The position numbers were made by a program, and so were the translations under genes. From Acidimicrobiaceae bacterium (GTDB taxonomy: Bacteria; Actinomycetota; Acidimicrobiia; Acidimicrobiales; RAAP-2), in assembly GCA_947456095.1 (NCBI GenBank), contig CANGPX010000009.1, forward strand, positions 1-36,994: a stretch of DNA of 36,994 nucleotides, written 5' to 3'. Below the pieces are notes generated by a model. It was given only the letters and a program-made list of their open reading frames with translations. It ran no database searches and was not told the origin of the DNA. Positions 1 to 8,503 of the stretch are shown one piece after another. The stretch's first letter is position 1. Every line of letters begins with the position of its first letter.

Positions 1-1
1 T

Positions 2-313
2 CCCGCTCGAAGTGGGGAGGCAAACAAGGTGCGACCCGCAGTCATCGTGAGCAATGACGGAGCAAATCGTTCTGCTGAACAAGGCGGGCAGGGCGTGATC
101 ACCGTCGTACCGATTACTTCAAACATCTCTCGGGTGTATCACTTTCAAGTCTTCCTCCCAGCAGTCGCGACGGGCCTTCGCCACGATGCAAAGGCTCAAG
201 CCGAACAGGTGCGGTCGGTCATGGTAGAGCGCTTTGGAAAGTACGTCGGTACCATTGCGCACTCAATCTTGGAAGAGGTGGACGAGGCTCTGCGACTCCA
301 TCTCGCTCTTTAA
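2..313 (+). CDS. MazF/PemK-family endoribonuclease toxin, 5' end truncated by window edge
   Basis: Frame is open from base 2 (PARSGEANKVRPAVIVSNDGANR...GVITVVPITSN...VYHFQVFLPA...KAQAEQVRSV...LDEAL-like ending), which reads as the MazF core and C-terminus. Stop at 311-313. Confidence 0.88.
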   Translation, partial: PARSGEANKVRPAVIVSNDGANRSAEQGGQGVITVVPITSNISRVYHFQVFLPAVATGLRHDAKAQAEQVRSVMVERFGKYVGTIAHSILEEVDEALRLHLAL

Positions 314-346
314 CCAGATCCTTCCTCGCACACGAGAAGGTAACCC

Positions 347-1723
347 CTAGATCCCCTTGCCCAAGTTGTCGAACCTCGCATACTGCTCAAGCCACGATAA
401 TTGCACCGAACCCGTTGGTCCACTGCGGTGCTTGGCAATGATGATTTCTGCCATGCCGAGCACCTCAGGCGAGGGGTTGGATTCATAGACCTCTGGTCGG
501 TAGAGGAAGAGCACAACGTCTGCGTCTTGTTCAAGTGATCCCGACTCACGCAAGTCCGACAGCATTGGCTTTTTCTCCACCCGAGCTTCAAGACCACGAC
601 TGAGCTGGGAGAGGGCAACAACTGGACACTCGAGCTCGCGGGCCAAGATCTTGAGGCCTCGACTGATCTCAGACACTTCCACTTGGCGGTTCTCAGCCCG
701 ACCACGGCCCGTCATGAGTTGCAGATAGTCAATGACAATGAGGCCAAGGTCACCTTGTTGCTTTTTCAACCGGCGAGCTCGGGCCCGAATGTCCATGACC
801 GTGAGGCGTGGGTTGTCGTCAATGAAGATGGGGGCAGCCGACATGCGAGTCACCGCACGGCTGACTTTTTCCCAGTCGGTTTCTTTGAGTTGTCCTGTTG
901 CCATGCGTTTGGCATCAACTTTTGACTCTGAAGCCAACATGCGCTGGGTGAGTTCCAAGTGGCTCATTTCAAGACTGAACATGAGCACGGGCCGGTGCAG
1001 CACAATGCCACAGTGGCCAACAAGTCCGAGCGCCAGCGACGTCTTACCCATTGCCGGTCGAGCACCAATGATGGTGAGACTCGTGCGCTGAAGACCCGCT
1101 AATTGTTTGTCTAAGTCAATGAACCCAGTCGGCAGACCATTCATGGTGCTGTCGCGGTGCGACAACTCCTCAATGCGCTCAAGCGACATGGTCAGGAGAT
1201 CTTTCATCTCCATCATCGAGTCTTCGGCTCGGTCTTCAGAGACTTCCAAGATCAACTGCTCGGCCAAGTCAACCGTTCCTTGGACATCTCCTGGGTGTGA
1301 GAACCCGAGGTCACTGATCTCACCAGCGACGGTGATGAGGCGGCGAAGCACTGCGTGCTCGGACACAATGTTGGCGTAGTGGATGGCATTTGCCGTTGAG
1401 GGCACATTGGTTTGCAGCGCGACGAGCACTGAGGGATCGCCCACCATCTCCATCACGCCAGATCTCGTCAGTTCTTGTGCGACCGTGACGGCGTCAACTG
1501 CTTCACCACGGTTCGTGAGCGACATGATGGCGGCATAGATATGGCCATAGGCAGGCTTATAGAAGTCATTAGCCGAAACAACGTCGAACACCGCAGAGGT
1601 TGCGTCTGCAGAGAGCAACATCGCTCCAAGGAGCGATTCTTCGGCTTCTAAGTTGTGTGGGGGAACCCGAGAGCCGTCGTTCGTTGCTCGAGGCCGGGAT
1701 CGTTGCTCTGGTGCTTGGGTCAT
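347..1723 (-). CDS. dnaB: Replicative DNA helicase DnaB
   Basis: Walker A GARPAMGKTSLAL, IVIDYLQLM, SQLSRGLE, DLRESGSLEQDADVVLFLYR, N-terminal VPPHNLEAEESLLGAML. No intein. Confidence 0.98.
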   Translation of the reverse strand: MTQAPEQRSRPRATNDGSRVPPHNLEAEESLLGAMLLSADATSAVFDVVSANDFYKPAYGHIYAAIMSLTNRGEAVDAVTVAQELTRSGVMEMVGDPSVLVALQTNVPSTANAIHYANIVSEHAVLRRLITVAGEISDLGFSHPGDVQGTVDLAEQLILEVSEDRAEDSMMEMKDLLTMSLERIEELSHRDSTMNGLPTGFIDLDKQLAGLQRTSLTIIGARPAMGKTSLALGLVGHCGIVLHRPVLMFSLEMSHLELTQRMLASESKVDAKRMATGQLKETDWEKVSRAVTRMSAAPIFIDDNPRLTVMDIRARARRLKKQQGDLGLIVIDYLQLMTGRGRAENRQVEVSEISRGLKILARELECPVVALSQLSRGLEARVEKKPMLSDLRESGSLEQDADVVLFLYRPEVYESNPSPEVLGMAEIIIAKHRSGPTGSVQLSWLEQYARFDNLGKGI

Positions 1724-1973
1724 GAGGCCTCGACTCTTGCTCTTTTGTCCTGTGGATCGCTAGGGGATCAACTTGGGGATTTATTGGTGAATTGTGCCGA
1801 TTGTCTGGGGATAATGAGTGGACAACCTTGGGAACCGCACAACCAGATTCTTGAAAATCCCAGTTCCACTCTGTAACTTTGCCATCTCGTTGCGCGTCGA
1901 TCCTTGCAAGGAGATCTGGGGACAACTGCCATAACCTGTGGAAAACTTTTGAGAAAAAGTATCTGGACGCGAC

Positions 1974-2000
1974 AACGGGGGTGCCAATGGCACCCCCGTT
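1974..2000 (-). terminator. Perfect hairpin downstream of rplI (12-bp arms, 3-nt loop)
   Basis: AACGGGGGTGCC-AAT-GGCACCCCCGTT immediately downstream of the rplI stop in the transcription direction. No clear immediate U-tract. Confidence 0.75.
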
Positions 2001-2020
2001 CCGCAACATTTCCGTGAAAC

Positions 2021-2470
2021 TCAGGCGGCGCCGATGACCTCAATGGTGATCGTCGTCTCCACGTCGGTGAACAACACGACCTGGATTTCGTGGCTACCAG
2101 TTGCCTTGATGGCCTCCTCGAGCAGCAGGTGGTGACGCTCAATACGCACACCCTTCTGTGACTCAATTGCGTTCAAGATCTCGTGCGAGGTGATTGAACC
2201 AAAGAGACGACCGTTACCGCCGGCACGTGCGGTGATGCCAATGACGGCACCAGCAAGCACGACAGCCTTAGCTTGAGCTGCTTCGCGGTCGGCTGCGTCA
2301 CGAAGATCACGTGACTTGCGCATTGCTGCAGCTTGGGTGGCAATGCCATCGTTGGCTGCAACGGCCAAGCCGCCAGGAAGCAAGTAGTTCCGGGCATAGC
2401 CGCCAGCAACCTCTAAGAGATCGCCACGTCGACCAACGCCGGGGATGTCACTACGAAGAAGGACTTTCAT
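2021..2470 (-). CDS. rplI: 50S ribosomal protein L9
   Basis: [37 protein letters not shown] is the L9 signature. Confidence 0.98.
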   Translation of the reverse strand: MKVLLRSDIPGVGRRGDLLEVAGGYARNYLLPGGLAVAANDGIATQAAAMRKSRDLRDAADREAAQAKAVVLAGAVIGITARAGGNGRLFGSITSHEILNAIESQKGVRIERHHLLLEEAIKATGSHEIQVVLFTDVETTITIEVIGAA

Positions 2471-2907
2471 TCGGCCACCTCTTGTGCAGGAACGAAGTCA
2501 GCTGCTTCGTTTTCGAGTGGCTCAAGCTCTGGAGGAGCAGCCAAGGTTGCTTCTTCCCGAGGTCCACGTGGTCCGCGGTCACCACGGTCGCCACGGTCGC
2601 CACGGTCGCGGCCACGGCCGCCCGAGCGCTCGGTGACGGTCCGCTGGGTGTAGGGCAACAAGATGAGCTCACGCGCGGTCTTGATGGCCTCAGCAATGTC
2701 ACGCTGGTGCTGCTGGCAGTTTCCAGAAACTCGACGACTCCGGATCTTGCCGCGGTCTGACATGTACTTGCGGAGCAAGTGCAGGTCTTTGTAGTCAACC
2801 CAGGCAACGCCGCTCTGGCACATTGCACATGGCTTCTTCTTGACCCGACGGCCATTGTCTTTTGGCGCGCGCTTTGGTGGCGCGGCCTTGAAATTATTAC
2901 GTCCCAT
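2467..2907 (-). CDS. rpsR: 30S ribosomal protein S18 with C-terminal RGD/RGP-rich extension
   Basis: [65 protein letters not shown], then [22 protein letters not shown] tail. Overlaps the rplI start. Confidence 0.96.
   Translation of the reverse strand: MGRNNFKAAPPKRAPKDNGRRVKKKPCAMCQSGVAWVDYKDLHLLRKYMSDRGKIRSRRVSGNCQQHQRDIAEAIKTARELILLPYTQRTVTERSGGRGRDRGDRGDRGDRGPRGPREEATLAAPPELEPLENEAADFVPAQEVAE
2582..2608. repeat. Three tandem copies of 9-bp CCACGGTCG within rpsR
   Basis: ccacggtcg x3 read directly; encodes the RGD repeat of the S18 tail. Confidence 0.9.
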
Positions 2908-3372
2908 TTAGAAAGGCTCCTCATCGAAGTTGTTGCTTTGGGGTGCGGAGTTCCCGCCGCCCCCTTGGTTGCGGTTTTGTGGGGCGTAGTCGCCTCCACC
3001 TTGGCGCTCAGTGCGCGCAATCGTTCCGGTTGCCCAGCGAAGACTTGCAGCGATGTCATCGGCCACGATGGACACCTTTGACTTCTTTTCTTGCGTGGTG
3101 CGATCTTCCCACTGCGACCAGTCAAGACGACCAGTCACGGTGACACGATTGCCCTTGCCAAGACTTGCTGCTGCATTCTCAGCGAGATCACCAAACGCAG
3201 AAACTTCAAAGTAGTTCGGGTCGTCTACCCATTCCCCGTTTTGGCCTTTCTTGCGGCTATTGACCGCGATGGAAAGGTTGAGGATTGGAGTTCCGCTGTT
3301 ACCGAAACGAAGTTCTGGGTCACGGGTGAGATTCCCGGTGATGACGACAGAATTGTCACGATCTCCTGCCAT
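2908..3372 (-). CDS. ssb: Single-stranded DNA-binding protein
   Basis: VVITGNLTRDPELRFGNSGTPILNLSIAVNSR OB-fold and C-terminal NNFDEEPF acidic tip. Confidence 0.97.
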   Translation of the reverse strand: MAGDRDNSVVITGNLTRDPELRFGNSGTPILNLSIAVNSRKKGQNGEWVDDPNYFEVSAFGDLAENAAASLGKGNRVTVTGRLDWSQWEDRTTQEKKSKVSIVADDIAASLRWATGTIARTERQGGGDYAPQNRNQGGGGNSAPQSNNFDEEPF

Positions 3373-3381
3373 GGTCGCCTC

Positions 3382-3702
3382 TTAGTTCGACGCCGCGGCA
3401 GTGGCCGACGCGTGCTTCTCAGGGAGGCGGATGACCTTGTGGCGAAGAACCACATCGGCAAGGCCGAGTTGGCGGCCGAGCTCATCAACTGTTGCCGGGG
3501 TGCCAGCGAAGCCAACAAGGACGTAGTAGCCCTCGCGCTTGTGGTTCACCTCATAGGCAAAGGGCCGACGGCCCCAACGGTCAATGGCACCGACGGTACC
3601 TTCATTTGCACGGATGACTTCCAAGAACCGGTCGAGCTCAGTTTGAATTAACTGAGCATCGGTTGAACTCTCGAAAATCACCACGACTTCATATGGACGC
3701 AT
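3382..3702 (-). CDS. rpsF: 30S ribosomal protein S6
   Basis: MRPYEVVVIFESS...GTVGAIDRWGRRPFAYEVNHKREGYYVLVGF. Confidence 0.98.
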   Translation of the reverse strand: MRPYEVVVIFESSTDAQLIQTELDRFLEVIRANEGTVGAIDRWGRRPFAYEVNHKREGYYVLVGFAGTPATVDELGRQLGLADVVLRHKVIRLPEKHASATAAASN

Positions 3703-3765
3703 GGTGAGTTGTACTCCCTCTGGACCAGGCCTTCAGGCCGGGCTCCACACTCTGTGGAGCAGGGT
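3703..3765 (-). promoter_or_regulatory. Candidate structured 5' leader of rpsF operon
   Basis: Minus-strand GCTCCACA-GAG-TGTGGAGC hairpin (3742-3760), then CCCGGCCTGAAGGCCTGG element directly upstream of rpsF. Confidence 0.45.
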
Positions 3766-3837
3766 TTTGCAACCGCCCAAATACTTCAGACGGGACTCCA
3801 ATGGTACCCGGTGAACAGTGGCGCGCCAAACCGGGGG

Positions 3838-4677
3838 CTACTCGCCGAGGTTTGAACCCTTCGGTGCGTGATAGGTCTCGGCTTCACTCGGGAAGGCACC
3901 GCTGCGTACCTCGGCGACAAACTCGGTGAGCGCTGCCTCAATGGCCTGGCCAATTTCGGCATAGACCCGCACAAATTTTGGCGGCGTGCGACTTCCAAGT
4001 CCTAACAGATCGTGAAAGACCAACACTTGGCCGTCGGTGTCAGGGCCGGCACCAATGCCAATCGTTGGAATCGTCAACGCCTCAGTGATGCGTTTTGCCA
4101 CGACATCAGGAATGCCTTCAAGCACAACAGCAAAGGCACCGGCTTGTTCAATGGCTAAGGCATCATCGATCAGTTGCTTCGCTGCATCTTGCGTCTTGCC
4201 TTGGACTTTGAAACCACCCATGGCGAGCACTGATTGTGGAGTGAGTCCCAAGTGGCCCATGACCGGGATCTCGGCGTTGGTGATTGCTGAGATCACCGGA
4301 GCACGGTTTTTGCCCCCTTCGAGCTTCACGCAATGCGCACCAGCTCGCACGAGGATCGCAGCGTTGCGGACCGAATCTTCAACCGAGACGTGATAGCTCA
4401 TCCACGGCAGGTCGCCAACGATGACGCCGCGTGGATTTGCTCGAGCAACGGCTGCGACATGGTGCGCCATCATCTCCGTCGTCACGCCGAGGGTGTCTTT
4501 TTGCCCCAACACGACATTGCCAACAGAGTCGCCAACTAACAACAGCTCTGCTCCAGCTGCATCGACGAAGCGAGCAGACGGCTCGTCATAGGCCGTGATC
4601 ATGGTCAGCGGAGCTGCGCCATTTCGACGCTTTGATGCTGCGACTTGCGGAACAGTGAAAGAACTTGATGGAGTCAT
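3838..4677 (-). CDS. panB: 3-methyl-2-oxobutanoate hydroxymethyltransferase
   Basis: LTMITAYDEPSARFVDAAGAELLLVGDSVGNVVLG...VKLEGG...PVMGHLGLTPQS...IPTIGIGAGPDTDGQVLVFHDLLG. ATG at 4677 forms an ATGA overlap with the upstream stop; the longer ORF start at 4755 is unlikely. Confidence 0.95.
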   Translation of the reverse strand: MTPSSSFTVPQVAASKRRNGAAPLTMITAYDEPSARFVDAAGAELLLVGDSVGNVVLGQKDTLGVTTEMMAHHVAAVARANPRGVIVGDLPWMSYHVSVEDSVRNAAILVRAGAHCVKLEGGKNRAPVISAITNAEIPVMGHLGLTPQSVLAMGGFKVQGKTQDAAKQLIDDALAIEQAGAFAVVLEGIPDVVAKRITEALTIPTIGIGAGPDTDGQVLVFHDLLGLGSRTPPKFVRVYAEIGQAIEAALTEFVAEVRSGAFPSEAETYHAPKGSNLGE

Positions 4678-5099
4678 CGGGCGGTCCGTTTCCGGGGGAC
4701 GATTCCCCCTGCTGGATAGCGGCGAACTAGATGATGCCACGCACAGGCGCTGCACACCTCAACCTCAAAGCATTGGACTTCATCAGGCCGGCGCAACAGC
4801 TTTTGGAGTTCACCCTTGGTGCCGGGACAGGTGCCTCCAGGAGGCAGTCCCTTTCCAAAGACATAGGTCACGAGCCACAGCTGTTCGACCTCACAAATGG
4901 GACAGTTCGTCTCGGCCGCTCGGCCGACTTTGTGGCGAGCTGCTCGAAGGAGATCGGGATGGGCATCGCAGAGTTCGTCGAGCATCTTGAGGCCCCGGCG
5001 ATATTCAGCCAGCAAGATTTGTTTCCGCAGTCCGTATTCCAAGCTGCCGCCGAGGTCTTCGCCCCCACGTCGCCGAAACCTCGGACCTTGCTCCGCCAT
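4674..5099 (-). CDS. DUF5318-like protein with zinc-ribbon-like cysteines
   Basis: CPIC...CSACAWHH cysteine/histidine pattern. Position between rpsF block and padR/ino1 resembles the mycobacterial Rv0049 region (recalled synteny). Confidence 0.65.
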   Translation of the reverse strand: MAEQGPRFRRRGGEDLGGSLEYGLRKQILLAEYRRGLKMLDELCDAHPDLLRAARHKVGRAAETNCPICEVEQLWLVTYVFGKGLPPGGTCPGTKGELQKLLRRPDEVQCFEVEVCSACAWHHLVRRYPAGGIVPRKRTAR

Positions 5100-5204
5100 G
5101 GGCGAAGGCTAGTGGTGAGAAGGGGCATTTGACGAGCGCAGGTCAGCCGGGGCAGAGCCAACCCCCCTCTCGCCATCTTCGATTTCAATAAAATGATCAA
5201 TCGT

Positions 5205-5221
5205 TGTATCGATTCGATACA
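5205..5221. promoter_or_regulatory. Perfect palindrome TGTATCGA-T-TCGATACA, candidate PadR operator
   Basis: 8-bp arms with 1-bp centre, 18 bp upstream of the padR GTG at 5239 and adjacent to AT-rich TTAATATTG. Confidence 0.7.
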
Positions 5222-5238
5222 TCTGTTAATATTGTTTC

Positions 5239-5889
5239 GTGCTCGACCTCGCAATCTTGGGCCTCCTGCAGGAGGGTGATCTTCATGGCTATGAGATCCG
5301 TCGGCGACTTCGGGACTCTCTTGGCCTCATGGCCAATATCTCCTTTGGCTCCCTCTACCCAGCACTTGCCCGCCTTGAAAGCGCAGGCGCGGTCCGCGGC
5401 ATTGAAGCCGGCACGGCTTCCCCGTTAGCAACTGGCGCAGCAATGGGATCGCTTTCTGGCGAGCTTGCTGCACTTCGGTCAAAGCGCACCGCGATTGCTC
5501 GACCAAAGAAATCCAAAAAGGTCTACCGAATCACTGACGCTGGCCGAGCATTGTTCACCGAACTGCTTGCTGCTCCGGCGACGAGTGACGATGCTCGAGG
5601 CTTCTCGCTTCGGGTCTCGTTCGCCAAATACTTGACCCCAGAACTTCGGGTTTCGCTGCTACAGCGCCGCCGGACCCAACTCCAAGACCGCTTAAGCGAA
5701 GTGTGCACTGCTGCACAACGAAACGACTTGGACATCTACGCCCGTTCTGTTGTTGACCACACCACACAAGGTGTGCGGCAAGACATTGCTTGGCTTGACG
5801 CGTTGCTCGATGCTGAGCGAGAGCGAAGCCGACCTGACCTCACCCATCCGAACCCAGGGGGCCAAACCATGGCACCCGTAAACGACTAG
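5239..5889 (+). CDS. PadR-family transcriptional regulator
   Basis: [23 protein letters not shown]...[19 protein letters not shown]...[18 protein letters not shown]. Confidence 0.92.
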   Translation: MLDLAILGLLQEGDLHGYEIRRRLRDSLGLMANISFGSLYPALARLESAGAVRGIEAGTASPLATGAAMGSLSGELAALRSKRTAIARPKKSKKVYRITDAGRALFTELLAAPATSDDARGFSLRVSFAKYLTPELRVSLLQRRRTQLQDRLSEVCTAAQRNDLDIYARSVVDHTTQGVRQDIAWLDALLDAERERSRPDLTHPNPGGQTMAPVND

Positions 5890-5912
5890 TCACCGAGCTT
5901 AAGGAGACCACC

Positions 5913-7001
5913 ATGGCAACTGTTCGTCTTGCGATCGCAGGTGTTGGCAACTGCGCCAACTCGCTGCTTCAGGGCATCAACTACTACAAAGACGCCGACC
6001 CGACCTTGTCGGTTCCCGGACTCATGAACGTTGAACTTGGCGGATACCACGTCCGTGACGTCTTACCCGTGGCGGCATTTGATGTTGACGCGAGCAAAGT
6101 TGGCGCAGACCTCTCAAAGGCGATCTGGGCAGGACAGAACAACACCATCCGCTTCGCCGAAGTGGGCGATGTTGGCGTGACCGTGCACCGTGGACCAACT
6201 TTGGACGGGCTCAACAAGTACTACCGAGCTGCCATTGAAGAGTCCCCACTTGAGCCATGCGACGTCGCCCAAGTGCTCCGCGACAGTGGCGCAGACGTGC
6301 TGGTCTCGTATCTGCCGGTTGGCTCAGAAGAGGCCCAGCGCTTCTATGCCCAGGCCTGCCTTGATGCCGGTGTTGCCTTTGTCAACGCGATTCCAGTGTT
6401 CATTGCTTCAGACCCAGTGTGGGCCGAGAAGTTCCGGGCCGCTGGCATCCCCATCATTGGTGACGACATCAAGTCCCAAGTTGGCGCCACCATTGTCCAC
6501 CGGGTGCTCACCCGGCTGTTTGAAGACCGTGGCACTGCACTTGACCACACCTATCAGTTGAACGTCGGCGGCAACATGGACTTTAAGAACATGCTCGACC
6601 GCGAGCGCTTGGAGTCAAAAAAGATCAGCAAAACCCAAGCGGTCACCTCACAGATGGACACGAAGTTGGCTGATGACGACGTGCACATTGGACCAAGTGA
6701 CCACATTCCGTGGTTGCAAGACCGCAAGTGGGCCTACATCCGCATGGAGGGCCGCAACTTCGGTGACGTTCCACTCAACGTGGAATTGAAGCTCGAAGTG
6801 TGGGACTCGCCCAACTCAGCTGGTGTCATCATCGACGCCGTGCGCCTGGCCAAGTTGGCGAAGGACCGTGGCATTGGTGGCCCAGTGCTCGGACCAAGCG
6901 CCTATCTCATGAAGTCCCCACCGGTGCAGTATCACGATGACGTGGCCATGGCCATGGTGGACGACTTCGCTGCCGGCGGCGAAAACCCCATCTGGCCATA
7001 A
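5913..7001 (+). CDS. ino1: Inositol-3-phosphate synthase
   Basis: [22 protein letters not shown]...[36 protein letters not shown]...[29 protein letters not shown]...[12 protein letters not shown]. Confidence 0.97.
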   Translation: MATVRLAIAGVGNCANSLLQGINYYKDADPTLSVPGLMNVELGGYHVRDVLPVAAFDVDASKVGADLSKAIWAGQNNTIRFAEVGDVGVTVHRGPTLDGLNKYYRAAIEESPLEPCDVAQVLRDSGADVLVSYLPVGSEEAQRFYAQACLDAGVAFVNAIPVFIASDPVWAEKFRAAGIPIIGDDIKSQVGATIVHRVLTRLFEDRGTALDHTYQLNVGGNMDFKNMLDRERLESKKISKTQAVTSQMDTKLADDDVHIGPSDHIPWLQDRKWAYIRMEGRNFGDVPLNVELKLEVWDSPNSAGVIIDAVRLAKLAKDRGIGGPVLGPSAYLMKSPPVQYHDDVAMAMVDDFAAGGENPIWP

Positions 7002-7024
7002 GCCGGATTCAACTCCGTAGTTGA

Positions 7025-8428
7025 TCAGTGCGAAGAGTTTGGCGGGGCTTCGGCCCCGCCTCGTTCTTTCCACCAGGCATCGAGCCGACGAGCGGCTTCT
7101 TGCTTGCCAAGTGGGCCTTCGTCTAAGCGAAGGTCCAACAAGAACTCAAGCGCTTCGCCAATCACCCGCGATGGACCAACGCCCAGTTGCGCCATGACCT
7201 CTTCGCCATCTAAGTCAGGACGCTGTGCTTTCAAGTCCTCTTGCTCAGAAAGCACGCGAATTCGGTCTTCTAACTCATCCATGCGCTTTGAGAGTTGCTT
7301 GGCCTTGGCCGCATTGCGCGTCGTGCAGTCACAACGAGTGAGTTCGTTCAGGCGATCTAGGTGTTCGCCAGCGTCGCGAACATAGCGACGAACTGCTTTG
7401 TCAGACCAACCCATTTTGTAGGTGTGAAAGCGCAAGTGCAGCTCGACGAGGCGGACCACGGTTGCGACGTCATCGCCTGAGTACTTGAGCGCTTCCATGC
7501 GGACTTTGGTCATGCGAGCACCAACGACTTCGTGGTGATGAAAGGTCACGCCGCCATCAACGAAGTTGCGGGTCTTTGGTTTGCCCACATCGTGAAAAAG
7601 CGCAGCGAGGCGCAAGAGGCGTTCAGGGGTCGTCTTGTCGACGACCGCCAAGGTGTGAGTGAACACATCTTTGTGATGATGGATCGGGTCTTGCTCCAGC
7701 GAAAGCCCAGGGAGTTCGGGCAAGAAGTGGTCAGCCAAGTGGTTCTCGACCAAGAACGTGAGGCCAGGTGCGCACACGGGGACTTGAACCAACTTGTCGA
7801 GCTCGTCGCGAATCCTCTCGGCCGACACAATGGCCAAGCGCTCGTGGTCTCGAGCAATTGCTTCAAGAAGTTCTGGCTCTGGGGTTAACTCGAACCGGGC
7901 TAAAAAGCGTGCTGCTCGCAGCATGCGGAGTGGATCATCTTCAAAACTGATGGCTGGGTCGAGCGGCGTCTTTAACCGCTTGGCCATGAGATCGCTCAGT
8001 CCACCAAATTCATCAATGAACTCAGGCTCGGCACCAAGTTTGATGGCGAGCGCATTAATGGTGAAGTCTCGACGAGCCAAGTCCTCTCGAATTGAGTCAC
8101 CAAAGGTCACAATGGGTTTGCGAGATTCAGGCTCATAGGCATCGGCCCGAAACGTCGTGATTTCGAAGAATTCGTCGCCGCGCCTGCACCCAATCGTGCC
8201 AAAGCGTCGACCTTGGTCCCAGGTGGAATCTGCCCACGGCTTGACCATGCGCTCGATCTCTTCGGGTCGAGCATTGGTGGTCAGGTCGTAGTCAAGCGTC
8301 TCAGACTCGACCCCCAAGAGCACGTCACGAACGCAACCACCAACGGCATAGAGCTCAAAGCCTGCTTCGGTGAACAGTTGCGCAAGTGGAGCAGTTGCTG
8401 AGAACAGACCACTAAATCGCTGCATCAT
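7025..8428 (-). CDS. pcnA: CCA tRNA nucleotidyltransferase / poly(A) polymerase family with HD domain
   Basis: FELYAVGGCVRDVLLG...DYDLTTNARPEEI...RRDFTINALA...RLLRLAALFHDVGKPKT...FHHHEVVGA. Start set at the ATG of MQRFSGLF; upstream ORF extension unlikely. Confidence 0.93.
   Translation of the reverse strand: MMQRFSGLFSATAPLAQLFTEAGFELYAVGGCVRDVLLGVESETLDYDLTTNARPEEIERMVKPWADSTWDQGRRFGTIGCRRGDEFFEITTFRADAYEPESRKPIVTFGDSIREDLARRDFTINALAIKLGAEPEFIDEFGGLSDLMAKRLKTPLDPAISFEDDPLRMLRAARFLARFELTPEPELLEAIARDHERLAIVSAERIRDELDKLVQVPVCAPGLTFLVENHLADHFLPELPGLSLEQDPIHHHKDVFTHTLAVVDKTTPERLLRLAALFHDVGKPKTRNFVDGGVTFHHHEVVGARMTKVRMEALKYSGDDVATVVRLVELHLRFHTYKMGWSDKAVRRYVRDAGEHLDRLNELTRCDCTTRNAAKAKQLSKRMDELEDRIRVLSEQEDLKAQRPDLDGEEVMAQLGVGPSRVIGEALEFLLDLRLDEGPLGKQEAARRLDAWWKERGGAEAPPNSSH
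7041..7060. terminator. GC-rich hairpin GGCGGGGC-TTCG-GCCCCGCC, likely terminator of ino1 (and convergent pcnA)
   Basis: Perfect 8-bp stem with TTCG loop, followed on + by TCGTTCTTTCC; lies inside the 3' coding end of pcnA. Confidence 0.75.
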
Positions 8429-8503
8429 GGGATCGTTCGACACGCAGGTCAACCTAGTTCCCATGACTGAGCCATCAAGACCGGTTAGCGTTGGAAAGTG
8501 CCG

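Noticed and set aside
2451-3125. 224-aa minus-strand ORF overlapping rpsR and ssb
   Set aside because: Alternative frame through two clear ribosomal/SSB genes; low-complexity residues caused by the 9-bp repeat.
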